From Candidatus Atribacteria bacterium (GTDB lineage Bacteria; Atribacterota; Phoenicimicrobiia; Phoenicimicrobiales; Stramentimicrobiaceae): 35,427 bases of DNA. The stretch's first letter is position 1; every line of letters begins with the position of its first letter. The stretch covers positions 1 through 35,427 of the forward strand of contig JAFGSC010000320.1 of the NCBI GenBank assembly GCA_016934875.1. The letters run 5' to 3'. The notes under the pieces were generated by a model that was not told the DNA's origin, did not search any database, and saw only the letters and a list, made by a program, of their open reading frames with translations. Shown in pieces: positions 25,876 to 33,877 of the stretch. The translations under genes and the position numbers were made by a program.

Positions 25876-27165
25876 TTAATCAAATAACAGATTCGGTAAA
25901 AATAATACAATATTTGGAAATAATGTTATTGTAATTAAAGCTAAAATCGTTACTATTACAAACGGAATTAATTCTATTGAAAGCTCATAAATATCTACTT
26001 TGGAAATACTACTGATTGCAAATAACCCTATTCCAAATGGTGGGGTTAGCAACCCTATCATAGAAGCTAAAACAAACATAACACCGAAATGGACAGGATC
26101 TATTCCCATAGATAAAAATAAAGGTGTAACCAACGGCGTTAACATAATAATTATCGCAGTAGCTGAAATGAAACAACCCAGAAATAACACAATCAAATTA
26201 AAAAGTAATAAAAATTGTACTTTACTTATATTTAAATAAATAATGAATTCAAGAATTCTGTGCGGAACCCTCTCCCAAGTAAAAATCCATCCAAAAGCAG
26301 CTGCAAATGCACATATCAACAAAATCCTTGATGCAGTAACCGTAGTTTCCTTAAAACAAAGAAAAACCTCATTAGCACAATTAATAGAACGGTAGACAAA
26401 TATTGCTATTAATGTTGCATATACTGATGCAATTACCGCTGCTTCGGTTGGTGTTACAAATCCAATTATAATACCTCCCAACACGATTATTGGAGTAAGT
26501 AAAGCTGGAAAAGCATTTTTAAAACCTATTAACAATTTTTTCCATTCGAACTTACTTTCTTCTATTGGGTAATTTCTCCTTTTAGAAATAATATAAACTA
26601 TCACCATTTGATATGCTGCTATTGTTAATCCTGGAATTACTCCACCAACAAGTAATCTCGAAATTGATGCTCCTGCTAAATAACCGTAGATAATCAACGG
26701 AACACTTGGTGGTATAATAGGACCAATTGTTGCAGAAGCAGCAGTAACAGCCGCACTAAATTTTCTATCATAGCCAGCATTTAGCATGGCTCTAATCTCT
26801 ATTTCCCCCAGTCCCATTATATCTGCAAGCATTGAACCAGACATTCCCGCAAAAATTACACTGGCAATTATATTAACATAACCTAATCCTCCTTTAACTC
26901 TCCCAATAATTATTCTAGCAAAGTTAAATATTTTATCAGTTATTTTCCCAGTATTCATTATTAATGCCATATATATAAAAAATGGAACCGCAATTAAGAC
27001 AAAAGAATCCAACATCACTACAACCCTTTGTGGCAATACGGCAGGTAAAGTACCTTTTAAAAATAGATAGATTAAAGAGGAACTGAGAAGTACCCAAGCT
27101 ATTGGCATACCTAATATTAAAAAGATTATGAAACTAAGAAATAATAGAATTAGTGGGATTTCCAT
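25876..27165 (-). CDS. dctM: TRAP transporter large permease subunit
   Basis: The 429-residue DctM-family membrane protein has about 12 hydrophobic segments. Conserved loops include GMPIAWVLL near the N-terminus, FAGMSGSMLADIMGLGEIEIRAM (about residues 108-130), AASATIGPIIPPSVPLIIYG, PTEAAVIASVYA in the middle, and LTPPFGIGLFAISSISK near residue 375. It couples Na+ influx to import of the solute bound by DctP. It belongs with dctP and dctQ upstream, but 550 bases separate it from dctQ, whereas these two genes usually touch or overlap. Its own ribosome binding site is poor (GGAT about nine bases upstream). Confidence 0.93.
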   Translation of the reverse strand: MEIPLILLFLSFIIFLILGMPIAWVLLSSSLIYLFLKGTLPAVLPQRVVVMLDSFVLIAVPFFIYMALIMNTGKITDKIFNFARIIIGRVKGGLGYVNIIASVIFAGMSGSMLADIMGLGEIEIRAMLNAGYDRKFSAAVTAASATIGPIIPPSVPLIIYGYLAGASISRLLVGGVIPGLTIAAYQMVIVYIISKRRNYPIEESKFEWKKLLIGFKNAFPALLTPIIVLGGIIIGFVTPTEAAVIASVYATLIAIFVYRSINCANEVFLCFKETTVTASRILLICAFAAAFGWIFTWERVPHRILEFIIYLNISKVQFLLLFNLIVLFLGCFISATAIIIMLTPLVTPLFLSMGIDPVHFGVMFVLASMIGLLTPPFGIGLFAISSISKVDIYELSIELIPFVIVTILALITITLFPNIVLFLPNLLFD

Positions 27166-27715
27166 ATTTACTACTTATCCATATTTAATTTTCTTTTCTT
27201 TTACTATTTTAACAACTAAACACATTCTTTTACAAAGCCAGATAATACTTAAAGAAGGAAGATTCAAGATGCTAACTTGCGTCAAATAATTAATTACTTC
27301 TCATCTGTGGCTTTTTTGTCAGGTCAGTAATTGCACAGTTTCTTAATGTCTCATCTAACATCTTAACAGTCATATATCTTAAGATAATCACATAAATTAA
27401 ATATACTTCTTATTTTCTTATGGGAGTTATATAATCTAAAATGTCTAAATTTCTTCTTGACCTTTCCTTTGTTATACTTTTCAGAATATGGAAATAGAAA
27501 GACTCAATTATATTTATTGAAAATTTATAATCCGTTCAGAATAGTTATTATCTTTCCAAGTAAAGCTATGAAAAAGATAAGAAGTTCATCAGTAATTCTT
27601 TACAACTGACACATAATCTAACATTAAACTATCTCATTCACAGCTTTTATATAATATACACCTTTTCATTTTGCATTCTTTGCCTACCTGTTGCATTGTA
27701 TCTATCCTTGTATAT
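27166..27715. other. Unusually long gap between dctQ and dctM
   Basis: No gene is recognised. A minus-strand frame near 27290-27390 gives a protein-like stretch (MLDETLRNCAITDLTKKP) flanked by stops, and nothing else is readable. It may be an eroded gene or an insertion scar. No terminator with a T-run is visible, so dctM could still be transcribed from upstream. Confidence 0.4.
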
Positions 27716-28195
27716 TCAGATTTTCCTTTCTCTCTGGTTTTCGCTCTGCCCTTTAAAAAAATTTAAAATATCTTTAAGATGATACAATAAAATTATTATT
27801 GAACTAAACGGAACAATTAAATAAACTACTGGCCATGGAATTTTCATTACATTTGTATATTGACGTTCTGCAATAAACGCTAAAAGGACTCCATAATATA
27901 TTAATGCAGACAAGGAGAGTACGATTATAATATTTATAATCAAATTAAGTTCTTTATTAACTTTATTAGATAAAAACTTTGTAAAAAAAGTTACCCTCAA
28001 TTGGTTCTTATCTCTGGAATTTATTGTTGCTCCACTTAGAACAATAAATATCAGAATTATCCTCGTTAACTCTTCACTAAATAAAAGAGGCTTATTAAAC
28101 ACATATCTCATTATCACTCCTAAGAATGTAAATATTAACATTATAAAGAAAAATAAAGAGAGAATTGCTTCTGAAATCTTCCATTTGTTACCCAT
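27716..28195 (-). CDS. dctQ: TRAP transporter small permease subunit
   Basis: The 159-residue protein has four hydrophobic segments. The conserved DctQ pattern RYVFNKPLLFSEELTRIILIF (about residues 27-47) and ATINSRDKNQLRVTFF (55-70) are present, with W..VYLIVPFSS near residue 125. It forms the membrane complex with DctM. The ATG has GGAG seven bases upstream. A 19-bp stem-loop lies between it and dctP. Confidence 0.92.
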   Translation of the reverse strand: MGNKWKISEAILSLFFFIMLIFTFLGVIMRYVFNKPLLFSEELTRIILIFIVLSGATINSRDKNQLRVTFFTKFLSNKVNKELNLIINIIIVLSLSALIYYGVLLAFIAERQYTNVMKIPWPVVYLIVPFSSIIILLYHLKDILNFFKGQSENQRERKI

Positions 28196-28210
28196 AGTAT
28201 TACTCCATAA

Positions 28211-28257
28211 TTATATCTTAAACAGGGAGTACAAACATCTCCCTGTTTAAGATATAA
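28211..28257 (-). promoter_or_regulatory. Intra-operon stem-loop between dctP and dctQ
   Basis: Two exact 19-base arms (TTATATCTTAAACAGGGAG and its complement) with a 9-base loop form a strong hairpin just after the dctP stop and before the dctQ start. There is no T-run after it on the minus strand. In binding-protein operons such hairpins stabilise the upstream message, so that much more binding protein than permease is made. This role is inferred from position. Confidence 0.75.
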
Positions 28258-28266
28258 GAATCATAA

Positions 28267-29271
28267 CTAATTACCCATTTCTACTATTTTTTCATACAAG
28301 CCCTCTGTCCATTTTTCTCCCCATTCTTCTAAAATTGGACCTTTGCATTTTTCTCTAAAAGCGTCTCTATCCACATCATCAATTATTGTCATACCTTCGT
28401 CAATTAATAAATGTAAATCACGATCAAAAGTTTCAATTGTTTGCTGAGTTAACCAGTCTCCCGCATCAATTGTTGCTTTAACTAATATATCTTGTAAATC
28501 TTTGGGCATTTTATTGAAGCGATCATTGTTTATAATTATTGCTAGATTTAGAGTCACATGTGCAGAAAGGCTGACATACTTTGTAATTTCATAAAACTTG
28601 TTAACATAAATTGAATTTAGTGGATTTTCTTGACCATCAATTACACCCGTTTGTACGCTTGTAAATACTTCGCTGAAAGGCATTGCCACAACACTTGCTC
28701 CCATTGCTTTCATATTTGAGAAGTATATTGGTGTCTCAGGTACACGAATTTTTAAGCCAACTATGTCATCTGGTGTTCTAATAGGTTTATTTGTATTAAA
28801 CTGTCTTTGTCCGTCGATCCACCCCATATCTAATACTTTAACACCAGTACTTTTAACAAGTTTATCCATCATTTCTTGGCCTATTGTTCCTCGTACTACT
28901 TTAAGCATATGATCAAAATCTTTCCATATAAACGCTACTCCTAAAATACTGAAATCATCTTCCCATATTCCTAAAGTTGATGAACAAACTAAGCACATAT
29001 CAATAGTACCCATTTTAACACTTTCAGCTGAATCCCTCTCGTTTCCTAACTGTCCACCAGGAAATACTTCTATTTTTAGACGACCTCCACTTCTTTCTTC
29101 TGCCCATTCAGCTACTTTGTCACATGCTTGTGCATAAGATCTAGTTGGTGCTGCAACATGTGCAAATTTTAATAAAACCTCATTCTTTTGATCCATTGCA
29201 AATCCAATTATTGAAATGTTTAGTGCCAAACAAATAACTAAAGTTATTACAAATAATTTTTGAACTTTCAT
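28267..29271 (-). CDS. dctP: DctP-family TRAP transporter solute-binding protein
   Basis: The 334-residue protein has a signal peptide (about residues 1-25). The family pattern LKFAHVAAPTRSYAQACDK (34-52), FPGGQLGNERD (70-80) and GLKIRVPE (172-179) is clear. R176 is the arginine that usually forms a salt bridge with the ligand carboxylate. QTGVIDGQENP near residue 215 is the second conserved segment. The ligand is a carboxylic acid, probably sugar acid or dicarboxylate. The ATG has GAGGA nine bases upstream. It is the first gene of the dctPQM unit; a possible -35 (TTGAGG) lies about 40 bases upstream of the start, but the promoter is not certain. Confidence 0.93.
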   Translation of the reverse strand: MKVQKLFVITLVICLALNISIIGFAMDQKNEVLLKFAHVAAPTRSYAQACDKVAEWAEERSGGRLKIEVFPGGQLGNERDSAESVKMGTIDMCLVCSSTLGIWEDDFSILGVAFIWKDFDHMLKVVRGTIGQEMMDKLVKSTGVKVLDMGWIDGQRQFNTNKPIRTPDDIVGLKIRVPETPIYFSNMKAMGASVVAMPFSEVFTSVQTGVIDGQENPLNSIYVNKFYEITKYVSLSAHVTLNLAIIINNDRFNKMPKDLQDILVKATIDAGDWLTQQTIETFDRDLHLLIDEGMTIIDDVDRDAFREKCKGPILEEWGEKWTEGLYEKIVEMGN

Positions 29272-29370
29272 CTATTTATTCCTCTTTTCTAAATATATTT
29301 TTAAGTAATTTACCTCAAGCTAATATTCACCTACTTTTTTATTTTTATTTCATCCCCATCAAAAAACGAG

Positions 29371-29910
29371 GTGAGAAATATTCTATTCAGTAAGTTAATT
29401 GAATCTGGCCAGATAAAGGGAATCTATCTTGCCTTCGATTCCACAAATATCCTGGTAAAAGTAAAAGAGAACCACCTCAAGACTGTTTTTACAGGTAAAT
29501 TTAATAAGAGAAGTAAATCAAAAGGTGATTTAAATAGATACCTGTGTATAATGGTCCGTTTTCCCAAATCATTTCAGAAAGAAATCAGGTATTTCTGAAG
29601 TTATCGGAATATTGTTTTTTCTGACACTTTATAGAAGTTATCTCTTATTAGAAGAAGACAGACCGTCCAATATCGTAGCCAGTCAATTGACTATTCCTCA
29701 GCTTAATATGATCTGCGCGGCGGGCTAGAAAGGATCTTCTCCAGGTTACTGTAGTTCTGTATGCAAAGTTCAAGTATCAGAGAATTGCAGGCTATCTCTA
29801 ATCACTGGACCATTGCTCATATTACTGTTCTATTTCTTGCCCTGGAAGCTGTAAAGATTGGAAATTAAGATAAGATTCGCTTTGTAAAATCTTTTCTTCC
29901 GAATATTTAG
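29371..29910 (+). pseudogene. IS4-superfamily (DDE) transposase remnant
   Basis: Plus-strand pieces of a DDE transposase are readable: KGIYLAFDSTNILVKVKENH (residues 15-34 of the first frame), then, after a stop at 29598, SYRNIVFSDTL. After further shifts come LERIFSRLL and SIRELQAISNHWTIAHITVL, ending FVKSFLPNI before a TAG at 29908. In relatives the first block carries a DDE aspartate (D-S/A-T) and the block near SYRN has the W-GYR-H pattern; here W is a stop. Several frameshifts and stops make it inactive. No intact ends were found. Confidence 0.65.
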
Positions 29911-29921
29911 ATTTCAAAGAG

Positions 29922-30157
29922 CTAGTTTTTTGATAGGCAATTACTTTTATAATTATAAGCAAATTCTTCTTTTAATATCGCTAACATAACCATATCTACA
30001 AATTTACCATTTTTATATATTGCTTGATGCTTTAGCTAGAGAGTATTACTTTCCAACACTCCAATTTCAATATAGATCTTTTCAAACCAAAGATATAGGC
30101 ATCAAATAATGAATATATCAATTCGTTTTTTATGATCCTCTTTATTGATTTTTCCAT
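29922..30157 (-). pseudogene. GNAT-family acetyltransferase C-terminal remnant
   Basis: Read on the minus strand, an ATG-led frame (MEKSIKRIIKNELIYSL, then AYIFGLKR) is shifted by one base to IYIEIGVLESNTL, a TAG, then KNGKFVDMVMLAILKEEF to a TAG at 29922. The L-ESNT-A-A pattern followed by KNGKFVDM...ILKEEF is the usual end of GNAT enzymes. It resembles, but is not identical to, the end of the GNAT remnant at 18359. The N-terminal half is missing. Confidence 0.6.
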
Positions 30158-30505
30158 TGTACCAACCTTAAAACGGATTTAGTGTAAGAAATTACAAATA
30201 ACAATTATATATTCATTCGATTCACTAGATTAAAAATCCTTCTTTTTTTGTAAAAAAATTATAAAAAATAAAAAAAGCTCTTTAACTAAATGCCAAAGGG
30301 CTTGGAAATGGTCTGGCTCCCCTAACGTTTTCCAGTTGGAATCAAATTATCCAAAAAATGCGAAATATCTATAAACTAAAGGAGATAATTGGGCTTCCTG
30401 CAAGGGTATAAACAATATTAAATTACCTATTTTCCCTTATTTATCAATAACACATATTCCCTACGCTTATTCTATCCATGTATTATAAATGTAGGTGTGC
30501 TTATT
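30158..30505. other. Gene-free AT-rich stretch with a terminator
   Basis: No gene is recognised. The stretch holds the minus-strand terminator at 30275-30303 and low-complexity A/T runs. A short plus-strand frame near 30358-30411 (IYKLKEIIGLPARV) has no ribosome binding site and is not assigned. Confidence 0.45.
30275..30303 (-). terminator. Rho-independent terminator
   Basis: On the minus strand a 9-bp stem (AAGCCCTTT with AAAGAGCTT, one wobble pair) is followed by a long T-rich run. It would stop transcription coming from the small membrane protein gene about 200 bases upstream. Confidence 0.6.
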
Positions 30506-30853
30506 TTATCTAAAATATTTCAATAAAAAAGTAATTAAAACCAAAAGTCCAGTAAGTATTAATCCAATCAGTAACTTTCTTTTCTGGGGATTGACTATTA
30601 CCGTTTCCCCCCATTTATCTTTATTAATCAATCCAATGATTAAAAATATTACACCCATTATTAGAAAACCAATGTTTCTTGTAGTATTATAAAAAACGAC
30701 ACCGAGCGGAACCCAAGTCATTCCAAATATAAAAAAGAGACGATAATTTGGTTTAATTTTTTCCTTTTTAAATTGCGAATACAATACAAATACTAAACCA
30801 ATAACCATTAGTCCAATTAAGATAAACAGATTAATGGATAAATTTGTATTCAT
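30506..30853 (-). CDS. Small membrane protein, unknown function
   Basis: The 115-residue protein has four predicted membrane segments: about residues 7-25, 38-55, 60-77 and 92-110. Positively charged loops (KKEKIKPN, NPQKRK) lie between the first two and before the last segment. No catalytic motif is seen, and I do not recognise the family beyond a general four-helix membrane protein. No strong ribosome binding site precedes the ATG. It stands between transposase remnants, with a terminator downstream, so it may be a single-gene unit. Confidence 0.6.
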   Translation of the reverse strand: MNTNLSINLFILIGLMVIGLVFVLYSQFKKEKIKPNYRLFFIFGMTWVPLGVVFYNTTRNIGFLIMGVIFLIIGLINKDKWGETVIVNPQKRKLLIGLILTGLLVLITFLLKYFR

Positions 30854-30972
30854 ATTTTTTTATCCTAACTTAAATTATATTTATAAACTATATACTACTA
30901 TACTGCTCCCCTTTAATAAAAGCACTATTTTAAGTTAGAATAAGCTCAAGAATAAGAAAGGAGCTTTATTCT

Positions 30973-31173
30973 ATGAAAAGACGCAAATGGTGCAGTGAGC
31001 AAAAGTTAAAAATCGTACTAGAGGGTCTATCCGGTCAAATAGAAATTAGTAAACTCTGTAACAAGTACCAGATCTCCCAGCCGCTATATTATCAATGGAG
31101 AGAGCAATTACTCCACTTTGGCCACCAGGCCTTTGAGACGAAAAATAAAAGAGCCGTTGTACTAGCTCAATAA
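30973..31173 (+). pseudogene. IS3-family transposase OrfA, truncated
   Basis: The 66-residue frame has the OrfA helix-turn-helix: KRRKWCSEQKLKIVLEGL, then ISKLCNKYQISQPLYYQWREQLL. The ATG has AAAGGAG nine bases upstream. Full OrfA proteins continue for roughly 20-35 residues with a leucine-zipper-like helix; here the frame ends after NKRAVVLAQ, and no OrfB follows. The sequence before it (from about 30892, CTGCTCCCC) resembles the left terminal repeat of IS3 elements. This is one end of a deleted insertion sequence. Confidence 0.65.
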
Positions 31174-31212
31174 TTCGGTAACTTTTTCTAACAATCACCC
31201 TGGCAAAATATT

Positions 31213-31815
31213 TTAATAACCCTCCCGGGTTTTAATAACCTCTCCAGTCAATGCATTGATATCAACCCAGGTCGGTATACCTTCACTATAATCACACTTT
31301 ATATACCAGGTAGCGATGCCTTCCTTGCTGCTTATCCCAAACCAATAATTATCTACCGGTTTATCTACAAAATATCCAAAGGAGATATCCAATGCCTTGG
31401 GAGTATCGATCCATGCTCCGGTAATAGCTTCCCGTTTCTTGAATTTCTCTTCCATGGTCTGCAATATTTTTCCCCTGCTTACATGGACTTCCAGTTCTTT
31501 ATCCATGCTGGCTGAATTGAATTCTATTTTCCATCTCACAGAGCGTCCGTTCGATAATGAAGTGCCACGGAAATTGGATAAGTCCACAAGGACTGCATCT
31601 GATGCCCATTCAGCTGCCACTGCATGAGCAATATGGAAAGCTTCCTGTGCTGTAAGTTCTATTTTTTCGGAAAGTGCTGTTGTTGTTTCCGTTTCTACAC
31701 TGGTTGATTTTTCCTCTGATTCCTGAGCATAGCCACCCATAAGTACAATTCCAATGAAAAATACGGATAGCAGTACGATTGCTATTGCTTTCATATTTTT
31801 TTTATTTCCTATCAA
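31213..31815 (-). CDS. Secreted PepSY-like protein
   Basis: The protein (about 200 residues) has a signal peptide (KAIAIVLLSVFFIGIVLMGGYAQ) and a Thr/Glu-rich linker. A C-terminal region resembles PepSY modules: LTAQEAFHIAHAVAAEWA, then WKIEFNS and EVHVSRGKI, ending WVDINALTGEVIKTREGY. PepSY domains are often linked to protease inhibition or sensing at the cell surface. Start choice is uncertain: a TTG at 31815 has AGGAGG ten bases upstream; the ATG at 31794 would also give a full signal peptide, and a TTG at 31824 is too close to AGGAGG. It lies downstream of the PLAT protein gene on the same strand. Confidence 0.65.
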   Translation of the reverse strand: MIGNKKNMKAIAIVLLSVFFIGIVLMGGYAQESEEKSTSVETETTTALSEKIELTAQEAFHIAHAVAAEWASDAVLVDLSNFRGTSLSNGRSVRWKIEFNSASMDKELEVHVSRGKILQTMEEKFKKREAITGAWIDTPKALDISFGYFVDKPVDNYWFGISSKEGIATWYIKCDYSEGIPTWVDINALTGEVIKTREGY

Positions 31816-31920
31816 GATATTCAAACCTCCTTTATACTATCATGATCAATTTAATAATTTGCTTAATACTAAGCTAATCCAATGCTCCTCCTTTTCTCTT
31901 CAACAATCTCCTGTTTTATT

Positions 31921-33714
31921 TTATTTTGCATCAAATTTTTTGCTCTTTGTACCTATCCATTTTTTAACATCAATTTCGGCAAGTTCTTCCTCTTTTTCAA
32001 AAGAATTCCATTTTTCCCTATATATCTTCACTTTTTCACAATACCAATCCGGGAACGAACCACTATTATTTCGTCTTAACCTGATAAAATTGACCTCCGG
32101 CAGATATTCTGACCTGATAAAGTAATAGGTTTCATGATTATTTCTTTCAAAACCTAAAAGTGATAATGATTGGGATAGGATTTGATTTTCTATCTCATCT
32201 ATAACACTTTTATTGGTAAAGGGTGCACCGAGTAAGGCTATCTCGCTTGTCTCCATACCATGCATAACCATATCATATCCGAGGGTTATATACACTTGAG
32301 CATCAGTCCCTGCACCCCATTTATCTCCGGTCCAAATTTCAATAGCATACAGAGCCATATTAGGCCTGGATTGATTGTCGCAAATTTCGGTATTGGGTTT
32401 TATCTTGTCCATATTTATGAGATCATTTTTCGTTGTATCAGAATTAAATGGTCCTAAAACCTCCTGATCTTTATAGAAAAGAAGATATCCGCTATAAGGG
32501 CCACCACCAATCATCCAGCTTGCACCATCTTTTACTGGAAATAACTTTAAGACGTTGGCACTACATGCATCATGACATGGACCTTTATACTCATCACCCG
32601 CATCGTCTTCACCCTTCTTATTCTTGCATATATCAAAACATGCATCATGGAACCGACAGCCAATATGCGTACCTGCTCTTTTTATACCTTTATATACCAC
32701 TAAATAGTAGTCATCAGGATTATTAGGATCTAAAACTTTTATAGCTTTATCAGGCCAATCAGTGGCTGTAGATGGCATACCGGCTCCACAGGCACCACGG
32801 TTTTTCGGAAATGGGATGAAATCTCCATCTGCATCCGGAAGAAGATCCAGAATATCTTCATCGGTTAGTTTTGTAACATATTCATAAATACCCTCAGCAT
32901 AATCACAGGTAATATTTGTAAGGTGCATCGTTTCTGACTGCCCTAAATTTTCAGCCTGTAGCAGCTCAAAGGAAAAATCATTCATATCTATTTTAGTTAA
33001 GTGATAATCTTTTATAGGCGCCTTGGTACCTTTATATAAGAGTCCATAAGCCTGGCCATCGGGACTAAAACTGATTCCGAGAATACCGCTATATCCCTCA
33101 AGTTCTTTTTTGGTATAAGCTTTTTTCAAAGTACCCTGTCCGGTTTCCAGGTCAACTGTCCAGAAACGGGAATATAGACCAGGTTGAGTATCGACAGCCC
33201 AGAGCTCACCGCTGACCGGATTATATGCCAAACTATCAATATCTCTAATGTTGGTTTTTTGCTGTTTGATGATACTTCCATTGGATGGATTTATTTCGAT
33301 AAACAGATAGGAATCATTGGTACGATGGGGACGTTCGCGTCCACCTGCAAATAATTGTCCGGTTGAAGGGATATATTCTACACCTTCTACAAAATTCAAA
33401 CCGGTATTACCAATGGAATTAATCTCTCCGGTTAAGAGGTTGATTTGATAAAGCTGAGTGTCAGGTGCTAAATGACCAATACTAATCAAAGAACCGGGAT
33501 TAGAAAAAACAGATAAATCAGCGAAAAAATTTTTTTCACTTAAAGTATGCATGATAACTGCCTGACCGGTTTTAGGGTCAATCTGAAGTAATTGCCCGGC
33601 AGCAGAGTTGTATGTATATAAGTTAAAGCTCTTTTCACTCATAACAAAAACATTGATACTACAAATTAAAATTAAAAGAATAATAACAAAAGACAATATC
33701 ATTAATTTTTTCAT
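31921..33714 (-). CDS. Secreted propeller / PLA2-like / PLAT-domain protein
   Basis: The 597-residue exported protein has three parts. After a signal peptide (1-24), residues 30-280 show repeats of the LLQIDPKTGQ and LYQINLLTGE type, as in beta-propeller proteins. Residues 305-390 are cysteine-rich, with ACGAG, then GCRFHDACFDIC (352-363) and a second CHDAC (380-384). The HDxC motif is that of phospholipase A2, where His and Asp form the catalytic pair. Residues 455-587 match a PLAT/LH2 domain (YAIEIWTGDKWGAGTDAQVY, then PDWYCEKVKI and a final Trp), a module that binds lipids or proteins. GGGGGA lies five bases before the ATG. Phospholipase activity is an inference. Confidence 0.7.
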   Translation of the reverse strand: MKKLMILSFVIILLILICSINVFVMSEKSFNLYTYNSAAGQLLQIDPKTGQAVIMHTLSEKNFFADLSVFSNPGSLISIGHLAPDTQLYQINLLTGEINSIGNTGLNFVEGVEYIPSTGQLFAGGRERPHRTNDSYLFIEINPSNGSIIKQQKTNIRDIDSLAYNPVSGELWAVDTQPGLYSRFWTVDLETGQGTLKKAYTKKELEGYSGILGISFSPDGQAYGLLYKGTKAPIKDYHLTKIDMNDFSFELLQAENLGQSETMHLTNITCDYAEGIYEYVTKLTDEDILDLLPDADGDFIPFPKNRGACGAGMPSTATDWPDKAIKVLDPNNPDDYYLVVYKGIKRAGTHIGCRFHDACFDICKNKKGEDDAGDEYKGPCHDACSANVLKLFPVKDGASWMIGGGPYSGYLLFYKDQEVLGPFNSDTTKNDLINMDKIKPNTEICDNQSRPNMALYAIEIWTGDKWGAGTDAQVYITLGYDMVMHGMETSEIALLGAPFTNKSVIDEIENQILSQSLSLLGFERNNHETYYFIRSEYLPEVNFIRLRRNNSGSFPDWYCEKVKIYREKWNSFEKEEELAEIDVKKWIGTKSKKFDAK

Positions 33715-33877
33715 TTTTATCCCCCATTAATATTATTAAATACTGGAAGTATATAGCTTTTATTTATCGGTTAACCTTCCTATCTAATTTACTTTATTGT
33801 TTTAATTAAGAGATTGTTTAAAAAACCATAGTACCTATAATAGTACACTTTACTATAAATTTATTCATGTCTTGGAA

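Noticed and set aside
33800..33870. Small inverted repeat with GTAC arms between the PLAT and propeller genes
   Set aside because: Four-base arms only; not distinguishable from chance.
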